From positions 1 through 38,385 of the forward strand of contig JAPLNF010000125.1 in NCBI GenBank assembly GCA_026692965.1: a stretch of DNA of 38,385 bases, in the 5' to 3' direction. Positions 8,612 through 18,849 of the stretch are shown here, one piece after another. The stretch's first letter is position 1; each line of letters starts with the position of its first letter. The DNA comes from Planctomycetota bacterium. GTDB taxonomy: Bacteria > Planctomycetota > Planctomycetia > Gemmatales > Gemmataceae. Made by a program: the position numbers and the translations under genes. The notes beneath the pieces are model-generated. The model saw only the letters and a program-made list of their open reading frames with translations. It was not told the origin of the DNA and searched no databases.

Positions 8612-11356
8612 ATGAGCGAAATGGACGAGGCATTAGTAGAATTTCTCATCGAGTGTCAGGAAAACCTGTCTCGTATGGATCTTGAACTTCTCGAACTCGA
8701 GAAGTCTACCGATCCTGAATTGGTAAAAAGTATCTTCCGAGTGATGCACACCATCAAGGGTAGTGCAGGGTTTCTTGGATTATCGAAACTCGAAAAGCTG
8801 ACCCATGCAGCAGAAAATCTGCTGAGCAAAATACGCGATGGTTCGCTTCAACCCACTACTGCAATTACTTCTGCGTTGTTAGCTGCAATCGATGGAACCC
8901 GAGCCATTCTTTCCAGCCTTGAATCGAATCAGAACGAAGGTAATTCAGATTCAGAAGCCATTATTAAAGTGCTTAACGATTGCACCAAGGCGCCAGCAGC
9001 CTCTGTTGGTAAAGCGCCTGCCATCGTTGAGGAAACCGCCGTCCCGGTTGCAAGCTCTGCAAATGTTGAAATGGACGAAGCCCTGAAAGAATTTCTCATC
9101 GAGTGTCAAGAAAACCTTTCTCGAATGGATCTTGAACTTCTCCAACTTGAGAAGTCTACTCATCCCGAATTGGTAAAAAGTATCTTTCGTGTAATGCACA
9201 CCATTAAGGGTAGTGCAGGGTTTCTTGGATTAGCGAAACTCGAAAAGCTGACCCATGCGGCAGAAAATCTGCTGAGCAAAATACGCGATGGTTCGCTTCA
9301 GCCTACCGCACTTATTACTTCCGCACTCTTAGCTGCAATCGATGGCACCCGAGCCATCCTTTCTAGCCTTGAATCGAATCAGAACGAAGGCACTTCAGAT
9401 TCAGAAGCCATTATTAAAGCGCTTAACGATTGCACCAAGGCGCCAGCAGTATCTGTTGGCAATGCACCTGCTGCCAAAACGTCTGCCCCAGAGATCAAAC
9501 CGAATCCTGCACCAGTTATTGCGCCAACTATGGTGTTTCCAAAGGATGCTGGAAATTCGTTTTCAGATGCATTAAAGCCAGCAACTCCAGTAACATCAGT
9601 GATGGAAAAGGCCCCAGATACGGTTTCTGCAATGAAGGAAAAAATTGAAGAACCACAGCGAGAGATGGCTTCTGCGCTTTCCGATTCCTCGGTTCGTATC
9701 CCGGTAGATGTTCTTGATAAATTAATGTCGCTTGCAAGTGAGTTGGTTTTATCGCGCAATCAATTATTGCAATGTTCTACAAGGTTGAACGATTCTTTGT
9801 TGCAGGTGGCATCAAGGCAATTCAATCTGGTGACTTCCGAATTGCAGGAAGCACTGATGAAGACCAGGATGCAACCCATATCGAATGTATGGAACAAATT
9901 CCCGCGAATGGTGCGTGAAGTTGCATTCAAACTGGGCAAACAAATCAATCTGCAGATGCAGGGCGCAGAAACTGAACTTGATAAAACCTTAATCGAAGCT
10001 ATTAAAGATCCCTTGACACATCTCGTGCGTAATTCAATCGATCATGGGATTGAATCTCCCGATGGCAGGGCCCGGGCCAATAAAAAACCTGAAGGTACTC
10101 TTCTGCTTCGGGCGTATCACGAAAGCGGCCGTGTTAATGTTGTGATTTCTGATGATGGTAAAGGAATCGACCTTAACCGAGTCAAAGCAAAGGCGCTTGA
10201 AAAGCAGTTGCTTTCTTCAGATCAGCTTTCGCAAATGGGTGATAACTCGGTATTACAGTTGATATTCCTTCCCGGCTTTTCGACTGCCGAAAAAATCACC
10301 AGCGTTTCAGGCAGAGGCGTTGGCATGGATGTTGTAAAAAACAACATCGAAAAAATTGGTGGCATGATTGATATTCAAAGCGAAGTGAATAAAGGCACAA
10401 CGATCCATCTGCGTATTCCGCTTACCCTTGCAATTATCAAAGCTCTTAGCATTACCGCTGCAGGCCAAAGTTTTACCATCCCACAAACCCATATCACCGA
10501 ATTACTCCGGATTAAGGATGATAGTAAAATTGGTGGCATTGAGTTTGTGCATGAGACTCCCGTATTCAGATTTCGTGGCAAACTAATTCCCTTGATCAAT
10601 CTTGCTGAACTTTTACAAATCAAAGGAAAGTCTGAAACTCAATCGCAACCGAATCATCTGGTGATTTTGCAGGCTGAAGATCGGCAGTTTGGTCTCTTGG
10701 TGGATTCCGTCAAGGATACCAATGAAATCGTTGTTAAGCCGCTTCCTTCGAGGTTGAAAGGTGTGGGTTGTTTTGCTGGGGTGACCATCATGGGCGATGG
10801 GTTGGTACAACTTATCCTTGATGTTTCCGGGGTTGCTAGGTTGGGCAGAGTTCTGCCAAAAATCCGCGATCTTGGCATCAAAGATCTTTCAGCACAAGAT
10901 GAAATTAAAGCTGATAATCAAAGTGCAGGTGAGGGCCTTCTTTTGGTTAGTGCAGGTGGTGAAAGCCAGATTGCAATTCCTTTGGAGCAGGTGGTCAGGT
11001 TGGAAGAATTCAGACCTCATCAATTGGAAAAGACAGGCGAAATGCATTTGGTTCAATATCGCGAAGGCATCATGCCAATCTACAATCTAGGAAATATTTT
11101 GGGTATCAAAGGTAGCGTAGAGACTCGGGATAAAACCAAAAAAATACAGGTTGTCGTTCATAAGTATGCTGGCAAGTATGTGGGCCTAGTAGTTGAGAAA
11201 ATTCTCGATACTGTTTATGAATCGATAAAAATCAATGGTGATAGTACGGGCCAGGGAATAAAGAAAACTGGTGTTGTTAGCGGGAAAATCACCGAATTTG
11301 TTGACCTTGGCGTCCTTTTAGCCCTGACAGTTAAAAAACTGGAGGTCGTTTCTTGA
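8612..11356 (+). CDS. cheA: Chemotaxis histidine kinase CheA with two N-terminal Hpt domains and two C-terminal CheW-like domains
   Basis: Two Hpt copies (VMHTIKGSAGFLGL), dimerisation/H region (IPVDVLDKLMSLASELVLSRNQLL), N box HLVRNSIDHGIE, G boxes DDGKGID and GRGVGMDVVK, then two consecutive CheW-like modules. Confidence 0.95.
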   Translation: MSEMDEALVEFLIECQENLSRMDLELLELEKSTDPELVKSIFRVMHTIKGSAGFLGLSKLEKLTHAAENLLSKIRDGSLQPTTAITSALLAAIDGTRAILSSLESNQNEGNSDSEAIIKVLNDCTKAPAASVGKAPAIVEETAVPVASSANVEMDEALKEFLIECQENLSRMDLELLQLEKSTHPELVKSIFRVMHTIKGSAGFLGLAKLEKLTHAAENLLSKIRDGSLQPTALITSALLAAIDGTRAILSSLESNQNEGTSDSEAIIKALNDCTKAPAVSVGNAPAAKTSAPEIKPNPAPVIAPTMVFPKDAGNSFSDALKPATPVTSVMEKAPDTVSAMKEKIEEPQREMASALSDSSVRIPVDVLDKLMSLASELVLSRNQLLQCSTRLNDSLLQVASRQFNLVTSELQEALMKTRMQPISNVWNKFPRMVREVAFKLGKQINLQMQGAETELDKTLIEAIKDPLTHLVRNSIDHGIESPDGRARANKKPEGTLLLRAYHESGRVNVVISDDGKGIDLNRVKAKALEKQLLSSDQLSQMGDNSVLQLIFLPGFSTAEKITSVSGRGVGMDVVKNNIEKIGGMIDIQSEVNKGTTIHLRIPLTLAIIKALSITAAGQSFTIPQTHITELLRIKDDSKIGGIEFVHETPVFRFRGKLIPLINLAELLQIKGKSETQSQPNHLVILQAEDRQFGLLVDSVKDTNEIVVKPLPSRLKGVGCFAGVTIMGDGLVQLILDVSGVARLGRVLPKIRDLGIKDLSAQDEIKADNQSAGEGLLLVSAGGESQIAIPLEQVVRLEEFRPHQLEKTGEMHLVQYREGIMPIYNLGNILGIKGSVETRDKTKKIQVVVHKYAGKYVGLVVEKILDTVYESIKINGDSTGQGIKKTGVVSGKITEFVDLGVLLALTVKKLEVVS
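8621..9475 (+). repeat. Tandem direct repeat (period 450 bp) encoding duplicated Hpt domain
   Basis: Unit at 8621-~9025 (ATGGACGAGGCATTAGTAGAATTTCTCATCGAGTGTCAGG...) repeated at 9071-~9475 with few substitutions. Confidence 0.9.
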
Positions 11357-11817
11357 GCAAGGAACTTTCTTACGCCACCTTTACCATTGATGGTAAACTA
11401 TTTGGAATTCTCATTGAGGATGTGCAGGAAATACTGCGCCCTCTTGAAGTAACGGAAGTGCCTTTGGCTTCCTTGGCGTTTAACGGGCTTATTAATCTTC
11501 GAGGCAATATTGTCCTTGCGGTTAGGATGCGTCAACAACTTAGTTTGCCTCCCATGGAGGCCAAGTTTTGCATGAATATAATTCTTAAGCTTCGAGATGA
11601 ATTTTACAGTTTGCAAGTTGATTCGGTGGCAGATGTGGTTGTGGTGCAAAAGGATGATTTTGAAATCCCGCCTGAAACTCTCCCAGTAGAAATTAGGCGA
11701 TTCATCACTGGCACTTACAAGGTTGATAATAAGTTACTACATATTTTGGACATTGAGCAAATCCTTGAGGATAAATCTTTGTCTCTTAAAGAAAAACAAA
11801 GTGAGATTTTAGTATGA
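11353..11817 (+). CDS. cheW: Chemotaxis coupling protein CheW
   Basis: [58 protein letters not shown]...VDSVADVV...; TTG start overlaps cheA stop. Confidence 0.9.
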   Translation: MSKELSYATFTIDGKLFGILIEDVQEILRPLEVTEVPLASLAFNGLINLRGNIVLAVRMRQQLSLPPMEAKFCMNIILKLRDEFYSLQVDSVADVVVVQKDDFEIPPETLPVEIRRFITGTYKVDNKLLHILDIEQILEDKSLSLKEKQSEILV

Positions 11818-13676
11818 GTATTCTGCAAAGGCTTCTTCTTATTTCTGCAAGTTTCCTTCTGCCGATTTCTGTGTTACTCTATTTCACAGTCGATGGCATT
11901 CAGGATCGTATTGATTTTGCAGTCCTTGAAAAACACGGGAATAGCTTTCAGAGACCGCTGGAGAAAATTCTTCGCTCCCTGCTGGTTCATAAGAGTGCAG
12001 CCCTTTCAGTTCTTGGGGGTGACCCTACTGCCTTAACAACTGCAACCAAGGAAGAGGTAAGTTTGGATTCTGCGATTCGAAATCTTGAAGTGCTTGAAAA
12101 ATCTTTTGGTACCATTTTGCAATTCACTCAGGATGGCCTTGCTAAGAGAAAACGAGAAGAAGCTAAAATTGATAATTTCTCGAGGAAGTGGGATCAGTGT
12201 AGGAAATTTTGGCAGACTATGACCCCCGATGCTTGCAAAAGCGAGCATGATAATCTGATTATGATTGTTCGTATGATGATTACTCATTTGGGCGATACCT
12301 CCAATCTTATTCTTGATCCGGATCTGGATTCCTTTTACTTGATGGATGTAAGCGTTGTTGCGTTGCCTAGTGCCCAAGAACGAATTTCAACTTTGATTAC
12401 AATCTATAATTCGCTGATTAAAAAGGGCCCAAATGATCAGGAAGACAAGTTAGCTCTTGCGATCCAAAACGCTCTCTTTCAACAAAGTGATTTGGATAGG
12501 ATTTTCTCTAGCATCGATACTGCCCTTAATGAAGACAATAATTTTTATGGTAAATCGGAGTCTTTGCAAAAGAATATCAGTGCTCCTTTGGAGAAATTTA
12601 AGAAGTCTACGGGGAATTTTACCAAGCTGCTTTTATCTCTTAAGGCTGAACAACTTACTAAAGCTGACCCAAAAATTCTAGAAGCTGGTAATGAGGCTCT
12701 GGAAGATTCTTTTAGCCTTTGGGATACCTGCTCTGCTGAACTTCAAGTGTTGTTGGAATTGAGAATTCTCAAGTTTCAGAATGACAGGCTTTCTTCTTTA
12801 ATGCTTTCAGCATTAGCATTAGTTATTTCTTTCTTCCTTGTTTGGTACATAGGACGGGGATTAAACAATTCGTTTATTCACATATCAGGCAATTCTAAAA
12901 AATTGATCGTGTCTTCTAATAACCAGAAATTGGTTAGCAAGAGTATGGTAGCCAACGCAACCGAAACTTCTGCCCAAGCTAATGCCATTGCAAGTGCCGC
13001 AGAAGAAGTCAGCGTGAATATTCAATCAGTTGCAAGCGCAGCAGAGGAAATAGGCGCAACAATCCGAGAAATAGCGAGACAATCGCAGCAAGCAGCCCAG
13101 GTTGCAAATGAAGCAGTTAGCATTGCAGAAACTGGAAATAAGGCAGTACTTAGGTTGGGCGAGAATAGTAATATCATTGGCAATGTGATAAAGGTAATCA
13201 CCTCGATTGCAGAGCAGACGAACCTGCTGGCATTAAACGCGAGCATCGAAGCCGCCCGAGCTGGCGAGTTTGGCAAAGGTTTTGCAGTGGTAGCTAGCGA
13301 GGTAAAAGAGCTTGCCAAGGAAACCGCCAAGGCGACTGAAGATATTCGAACGAAAATAGAGGGGATTCAATCAGATACCCGGGAAGCGGTAAGTTCCAAC
13401 GAGAAGACCCGAAATATCATCAGTAAAATTCATGAGATTCAAAGTACGATTGCGGGAGCAGTGGAAGAGCAAGCTGCTACTACGCGAGAGATCACCAGAA
13501 ATGCAGCGGATGCAGCCACGGGTAGTTCGGAAATCGCCAAGAATATCTCGGGGCTAGCAGAAGCTGCCCGAAGCACTTCCAAGGGCGCGACTGAATTGGA
13601 AACAGCAGCATTGGGATTGGATACCATGGCTTCTGAGTTGGAAAAGATTGTAAAAACTTTCCAGATAAAATCGTAG
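11814..13676 (+). CDS. Methyl-accepting chemotaxis protein (paralog 1, lacking HAMP)
   Basis: N-terminal TM, ~290-aa sensor, second TM, conserved signalling tip [46 protein letters not shown] overlap with cheW. Confidence 0.93.
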   Translation: MSILQRLLLISASFLLPISVLLYFTVDGIQDRIDFAVLEKHGNSFQRPLEKILRSLLVHKSAALSVLGGDPTALTTATKEEVSLDSAIRNLEVLEKSFGTILQFTQDGLAKRKREEAKIDNFSRKWDQCRKFWQTMTPDACKSEHDNLIMIVRMMITHLGDTSNLILDPDLDSFYLMDVSVVALPSAQERISTLITIYNSLIKKGPNDQEDKLALAIQNALFQQSDLDRIFSSIDTALNEDNNFYGKSESLQKNISAPLEKFKKSTGNFTKLLLSLKAEQLTKADPKILEAGNEALEDSFSLWDTCSAELQVLLELRILKFQNDRLSSLMLSALALVISFFLVWYIGRGLNNSFIHISGNSKKLIVSSNNQKLVSKSMVANATETSAQANAIASAAEEVSVNIQSVASAAEEIGATIREIARQSQQAAQVANEAVSIAETGNKAVLRLGENSNIIGNVIKVITSIAEQTNLLALNASIEAARAGEFGKGFAVVASEVKELAKETAKATEDIRTKIEGIQSDTREAVSSNEKTRNIISKIHEIQSTIAGAVEEQAATTREITRNAADAATGSSEIAKNISGLAEAARSTSKGATELETAALGLDTMASELEKIVKTFQIKS

Positions 13677-13744
13677 GATTTCAACAGAAAACAAACGTAG
13701 GGTCCGACCTAGAAAATAACGAAAGATAAAGCGAGGGATTATTC

Positions 13745-15745
13745 ATGAGTATTCTGCAAAGGCTTCTTCTAATTTCTGTCAGTTTTTTACTTCCAATTTC
13801 TGTACTTTTGTATTTTGCAATCGATGGAATACAAGATCGGATTGATTTTGCAGAACTCGAAAAGCAAGGAAACATCTACCAGAGGCCACTGGAAAAAATC
13901 TTGAAAGCGCTTTTGATTCACAAAAATGCAGCATCTGCAGTCCTTGCAGGGGATAATGCTTCTAGCATCATTATTGCAAAAGAACAATCTGCTTTGGATT
14001 CTGCTCTTCGCACTTTGGAAAGTTTGGATAAAGAACTCGGACCGATTTTGCAATTCACCCAAGATGGCCTAGCCAAGAGAAAAAGAGATGAAGCAAAGGC
14101 TGATAACTTATCTAAAAAATGGGACCAATTACGAAAGTCTTGGCAGACATTATCTGTGGATGTTTGCAAGGCTGAACATGATAACCTAATTAAAATTATC
14201 CGCACCATGATCACCCATTTGGGCGATACCTCGAATCTTATTCTTGATCCTGATTTGGATTCCTTTTACTTGGTGGATGTAAGCCTTGTTGCGTTGCCTC
14301 AAGCTCAGGAACGAATCTCAACATTGATTTCACTTTATAACGCAGTCGTAAAAAACGGTTCTAAGAAAGATGAAAATAGTATTGAAATGAGTGCTCAGTT
14401 GACTCTTTTTTCGCAGAGTGATATCGATAGGATTTTTGCAAGTATTGAAACCTCAATGAATGAAGATAATAATTTTTATGGGAAGTCAGAATCCCTGCAC
14501 AAAAATCTACCTGCCCCTACCGAAAAGCTTAAGAAAAACACGGACAACTTTGTGAAATTGCTACTTAACCTCAAACCCGAGCAACTCAACAAAGCCGACC
14601 CAAAAATTGTCGAGGCGGGTAATGAATGCCTTGAAGATTCCTTCAGCCTTTGGGATACCTGCTCTGCTGAACTTGAAGAATTGCTTAATAAAAGAATAAC
14701 GAAGTTTAAGTACGATAGGTTTTACTCGATATTGCTTTCCGCACTTGCACTTTCAGTATCATTTGGTCTTGTTTGGTATATTGGCAAGGGGATTACCGTG
14801 CCTATACGCACCAGTAGTGCAAGGCTTGATAAACTTGCCAAGGGCGATCTTGCATCAGTGGTTGATGTCCTCGGGCAGGGGGAATTGGGAGCAATGTCGC
14901 AATCCCTGTCCAAAGCTGTTTCAGGTATGAATAATGCCATCGTTTTAATTTCAGTCAATGCCCAAAAATTGATCCATTCTTCCACCAACCAAAGGCAGGT
15001 TAGTCGGAGTATGGTTTCCAATGCTACCGAAACTTCTGCCCAAGCTAATGCAATTGCTACTGCCGCCGAGGAAGTTAGTGTAAATATTCAATCAGTTGCG
15101 GGGGCAGCCGAAGAAATGGGCGCAACCATCAGGGAAATCGCCAAGCAGGCGCAGCAAGCAGCCCAGGTTGCAAACGAAGCGGTTACCATCGCAGAAAGTG
15201 GGAATAAAGCGGTGCTTAGGTTGGGCGAAAATAGTGCTATCATTGGTAATGTAATCAAGGTGATTACCTCGATCGCAGAGCAGACGAATCTGCTGGCATT
15301 AAATGCGAGTATCGAAGCTGCCCGAGCAGGAGAGTTTGGCAAAGGTTTTGCAGTGGTAGCTAGCGAGGTAAAAGAACTTGCCAAGGAAACAGCCAAGGCG
15401 ACAGAAGATATTCGAACGAAAATAGAGGGGATTCAATCGGATACCCGGGAAGCGGTAAGCGCCAACGAGAAGACCCGAAATATCATCAGCAAAATTCATG
15501 AGATTCAAAATACGATTGCTGGAGCGGTGGAAGAGCAGGCGGCTACTACCCGAGAGATAACCAGAAATGTTGCGGATGCTGCAACCGGCAGCACCGAAAT
15601 TGCCAAGAATATTACAGGGCTTGCTGAAGCTGCCCAGAGCACTTCCAAGGGTGCAACGGAGTTAGAGAAAGCTGCAATGGGCTTAGATTCAATGGCCACT
15701 GAGTTGGAGCAATTGGTAAAAACATTTCAAACCAAGGCGTCGTAA
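13745..15745 (+). CDS. Methyl-accepting chemotaxis protein (paralog 2, with HAMP)
   Basis: Same architecture as paralog 1 plus HAMP-like [44 protein letters not shown] after TM2. Confidence 0.93.
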   Translation: MSILQRLLLISVSFLLPISVLLYFAIDGIQDRIDFAELEKQGNIYQRPLEKILKALLIHKNAASAVLAGDNASSIIIAKEQSALDSALRTLESLDKELGPILQFTQDGLAKRKRDEAKADNLSKKWDQLRKSWQTLSVDVCKAEHDNLIKIIRTMITHLGDTSNLILDPDLDSFYLVDVSLVALPQAQERISTLISLYNAVVKNGSKKDENSIEMSAQLTLFSQSDIDRIFASIETSMNEDNNFYGKSESLHKNLPAPTEKLKKNTDNFVKLLLNLKPEQLNKADPKIVEAGNECLEDSFSLWDTCSAELEELLNKRITKFKYDRFYSILLSALALSVSFGLVWYIGKGITVPIRTSSARLDKLAKGDLASVVDVLGQGELGAMSQSLSKAVSGMNNAIVLISVNAQKLIHSSTNQRQVSRSMVSNATETSAQANAIATAAEEVSVNIQSVAGAAEEMGATIREIAKQAQQAAQVANEAVTIAESGNKAVLRLGENSAIIGNVIKVITSIAEQTNLLALNASIEAARAGEFGKGFAVVASEVKELAKETAKATEDIRTKIEGIQSDTREAVSANEKTRNIISKIHEIQNTIAGAVEEQAATTREITRNVADAATGSTEIAKNITGLAEAAQSTSKGATELEKAAMGLDSMATELEQLVKTFQTKAS

Positions 15746-15874
15746 TCGTTGATGAATAGAGATTGATAAAGCTTTGATGAATTTTTTTGGTAATGGCTGT
15801 TATTATACCTATAATGTTAGTTGCGATCATTTATATGTTTGGCAATTAACATTTTTTTATTAGTGGAATAATTT

Positions 15875-16927
15875 ATGCCTTTAATTCGTGTGCTTATTGT
15901 TGATGATTCTTCAGTAGTACGCAGAACATTAAAAACAGTACTATTATCTGATCCAGATTTTTCCGTAGTGGGTGCAGGGTCTGATGGTAAAGAAGGAATA
16001 GAACTGGCTTTAAAATTAAAACCAGACTTGGTGATTCTTGATGTTGATATGCCGAGGATGAATGGGCTTGAGGTTCTCGCTGAACTTAAAAAGAAAAATC
16101 CCGAATTAGCAATCATCATGTTTAGTTCCTTGGTGCAAAAAGGAAGCGTTATTACCCTTGATGCAATTTCCCTAGGCGCGGATGATTATTTTTGCAAACC
16201 TTCCACAGGGTCAGCAGAAGAAACCATTGAATTGTTGAAAAAAGATTTGTTGCCTCGCCTGAAAGCTATTCTTAAAAAGAATCAGTCTAGCAGTGGGGTA
16301 ATTAACTTGCCCCAAGCTGCAAAAAAAGTATTCAAAGAAACTATAAAATCCATCACCCCTAAAATCTTAGCAATTGGGGTGTCTGCGGGCGGCCCAGAAG
16401 CCCTTAAAGTATTGCTGACGGCACTGCCACCTTTACCAGTTCCTGCCGTAATAACCCAACATATGCCAGCAGGTTTTACCAAAAGCTTGGCAGATCATTT
16501 AAACACCCAAACCAAGCATGCTGTTACCGAAGCGGTAGATGGGGATACCCTTGTTGTTGGGAAGTTTTTGCTTGCCCCAGGGGATTATCACATGGTGATT
16601 GAGCCGTGCTTAGCTGGAAATAAAGTGCGGTTAAATCAGGACGCTCCAGAAAATTATTGCAGGCCAGCAGTTGATCCGATGTTACGTTCGGTTGCTAAAA
16701 TATATGGGGCCTCTGTTCTTACGGTTATTTTAACAGGCATGGGGCAGGATGGCCTAGAGGGGTGCAAGGCAATTCATAAAGCGGGTGGGAAAATTCTGGT
16801 TCAAGATCAGGCCACCAGCGTTGTTTGGGGAATGCCAGGCAGTGTTTATAAGGAAGGATTGGCAGAAGAATCCCTTTCCATTCATGATCTTTCGTCAGCA
16901 ATCATGGGTCGACTGAATCAAAAATAA
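15875..16927 (+). CDS. cheB: Chemotaxis response regulator/protein-glutamate methylesterase CheB
   Basis: Receiver VLIVDDSSVVRRTL...LVILDVDMPRMNG; methylesterase motifs GVSAGGPEALK, ITQHMPAGFTKSLA, VILTGMGQDGLEG. Confidence 0.95.
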   Translation: MPLIRVLIVDDSSVVRRTLKTVLLSDPDFSVVGAGSDGKEGIELALKLKPDLVILDVDMPRMNGLEVLAELKKKNPELAIIMFSSLVQKGSVITLDAISLGADDYFCKPSTGSAEETIELLKKDLLPRLKAILKKNQSSSGVINLPQAAKKVFKETIKSITPKILAIGVSAGGPEALKVLLTALPPLPVPAVITQHMPAGFTKSLADHLNTQTKHAVTEAVDGDTLVVGKFLLAPGDYHMVIEPCLAGNKVRLNQDAPENYCRPAVDPMLRSVAKIYGASVLTVILTGMGQDGLEGCKAIHKAGGKILVQDQATSVVWGMPGSVYKEGLAEESLSIHDLSSAIMGRLNQK

Positions 16928-16959
16928 ACTATTTTAAATTTGAACATCTGGATCATTAA

Positions 16960-17805
16960 ATGCTATTTGACAGCGCAGGTATAACCCAAGAAAACTATCG
17001 TATTTTTGTTGATTTTCTCAAAATCAAACTTGGCCATGATTTGGGCGAGGGTAAGGAATATTTGATTGAAAACAGGCTAAATCCTGTTTGTGAAGCCCAG
17101 AAAATTGCGAATGTAAATGAGCTTGCAAGGGAAATAAAAATCAACCCTTACTCCGCCTTGGGGAATCTGGTTGTAGAGAACATGACCATCCAGGAAACGA
17201 GTTTTTTCAGAGGCCCCAGAGTCTTTGACAATTTGAAGAAATACATCATTCCAAAATTGATCAACGAAAATGTTTATTCCCACACCATTAAAATTTGGTG
17301 CGCATGTTGTTCCACAGGTCAGGAACCTTATTCAATCATGATGCTGCTGATGCAGAATTTTCCACAACTGGAAAATTGGAACATCAACCTTCTTGCGACT
17401 GATGTTTCTGAAAACGCACTTACCAAGGCGCGATCTGGAATTTACTCCAGATTTGAAGTCATTCGCGGGCTTTCCACTGACCTTAAAGAAAAATATTTAC
17501 TCGAAACCCCGGACAGTCAGTATCAAATTCGTTACGACTTGCGCCAAAAAATCAAGTTTCAGCAGGTCAATCTGCTGGAAGGATTCTATGCACTTGGTGG
17601 CCCATTCGATATTATTCTTCTTCGAAATGCTCTTATTTATTTCGCCCCTGAAGTCATCACTGGGATTTTTCAAAAACTTCGTGGCGCAATCAAGGACAAT
17701 GGTTTTCTTATTCTAGGTGAATCTGAATCTATCATGGGAAAAACCACCATGTTCAACCTTCCAATTGAAGGAACGGATTACTTTACACCCACTCCACTTC
17801 CCTAA
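16960..17805 (+). CDS. cheR: Chemotaxis protein methyltransferase CheR
   Basis: SFFRGPRVFDNLKKYIIP..., IKIWCACCSTGQEPYSIMMLL, LLATDVSENALTKARSGIYS, FDIILLRNALIYF. Confidence 0.93.
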   Translation: MLFDSAGITQENYRIFVDFLKIKLGHDLGEGKEYLIENRLNPVCEAQKIANVNELAREIKINPYSALGNLVVENMTIQETSFFRGPRVFDNLKKYIIPKLINENVYSHTIKIWCACCSTGQEPYSIMMLLMQNFPQLENWNINLLATDVSENALTKARSGIYSRFEVIRGLSTDLKEKYLLETPDSQYQIRYDLRQKIKFQQVNLLEGFYALGGPFDIILLRNALIYFAPEVITGIFQKLRGAIKDNGFLILGESESIMGKTTMFNLPIEGTDYFTPTPLP

Positions 17806-17822
17806 TTCTTTTGGTATTTGAA

Positions 17823-18389
17823 ATGGAAATGCCCATCGGATTTTGGAAGCCTTCTAAGGAGCAAATCGCCCTTGCTGCCAACAAGCAGATTTCTGATGTC
17901 ATAGCGTCAGGAATCAAGCTGCTGTTTTGTGGCATCAATCCGGGTTTGTATACCGCAGCAATTGAAAAACATTTTGGCAGGCCAGGAAACAGGTTTTGGC
18001 CCGCATTATTTGCAGGAGGCTTTACCCCTCGACTTTATTCCCCCTTTGAGCAACACCTTCTTTTGCTTGAAAATCTCGGTATTACGAATCTGGTGAACCG
18101 GGCAACTGCCCGAGCTGATGAAGTCGGGGATAATGAACTTGAAAAAGGGGCAGAGATACTTTCAGAAAAAATAGCAAGGTATAAGCCGGAAGCAGTTGCA
18201 TTTCTTGGCATCACCACTTATCGTACTGCATTCAAGAGACCGCGAGCTAAATTGGGGCTTCAAGAAGATAAAATTTCAGGTGTCAAGATTTGGGTGCTGC
18301 CCAATCCAAGCGGATTAAATGCACATTTTCAAATCAAGGAACTGGGATTGTTATTCTCCCAATTAAAAACTGGTGTTTTTGGTCTGTAG
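17823..18389 (+). CDS. mug: G/U mismatch-specific uracil-DNA glycosylase (Mug/TDG family)
   Basis: LLFCGINPGLYTAAIEKHFGRPGNRFWPALFAGGFTPRLY...LGITNLVNRATARADE...VLPNPSGLNAHF; ATG at 17823 (TTG possible at 17811). Confidence 0.88.
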   Translation: MEMPIGFWKPSKEQIALAANKQISDVIASGIKLLFCGINPGLYTAAIEKHFGRPGNRFWPALFAGGFTPRLYSPFEQHLLLLENLGITNLVNRATARADEVGDNELEKGAEILSEKIARYKPEAVAFLGITTYRTAFKRPRAKLGLQEDKISGVKIWVLPNPSGLNAHFQIKELGLLFSQLKTGVFGL

Positions 18390-18417
18390 ATGTGAAGATA
18401 ACTAAAAGGAGATTTTG

Positions 18418-18810
18418 ATGAACGATAGTAAAATTGTTGATGAATTGATTGCATTGAACCAGAAGCTTTTGGATAGCATTGCTAACGCTGACTGGAAAAC
18501 CTATAAAAATTTGTGTGATGCAAAAATCACAGCGATCGAACCTGAAGCACCAGGTCAGGTAGTTGAAGGCCTCGATTTCCACAAATATTATTTTGATCTT
18601 GGGTCTTCTAAAACCAAAGTGCAAACCACGATGTGCCACCCTGTTGTGCATCATAACGGCGATATGGCTGTGATTGCTTATGTACGATTGGTACAAAAAT
18701 TAAATGCAAATGGATCGCCCATAACTGCAGCATCTGCGGAAACCAGAGTTTGGGAATGCAAAGACGGGAAATGGTTGCATGTGCATTTTCATCGTACTCC
18801 GCTTGTTTGA
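18418..18810 (+). CDS. CaMKII association (hub) domain-like / SnoaL-fold protein
   Basis: AAAAGGAG ribosome binding site; LLDSIANADWKTYKNLCDAKITAIEPEAPGQVVEGLDFHKYYFD...IAYVRLVQ...ETRVWECKDGKWLHVHFHRTP closely resembles the CaMKII association domain (PF08332). Confidence 0.85.
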   Translation: MNDSKIVDELIALNQKLLDSIANADWKTYKNLCDAKITAIEPEAPGQVVEGLDFHKYYFDLGSSKTKVQTTMCHPVVHHNGDMAVIAYVRLVQKLNANGSPITAASAETRVWECKDGKWLHVHFHRTPLV

Positions 18811-18834
18811 TAACAACCGTGGTTATCAAATTTT
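18806..18834 (+). terminator. Inverted repeat followed by T-run; the stop codon lies inside the stem
   Basis: TTTGATAAC-aaccgtg-GTTATCAAA-TTTT; TGA stop (18808-18810) of the CaMKII-AD-like CDS is inside the left arm. Confidence 0.6.
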
Positions 18835-18849
18835 AAAAGGTGTTCTGTT

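Noticed and set aside
9379-9759. 126-aa antisense ORF in cheA
   Set aside because: Overlaps a well-supported sense gene; Ser/Ala-rich mirror of the CheA linker.
13022-13330. Paired antisense ORFs in both MCP genes (13022-13330 and 15088-15396, near-identical proteins)
   Set aside because: Their similarity is a consequence of the two MCP sense genes being paralogous; low-complexity Ala/Ser composition and no own start signals.
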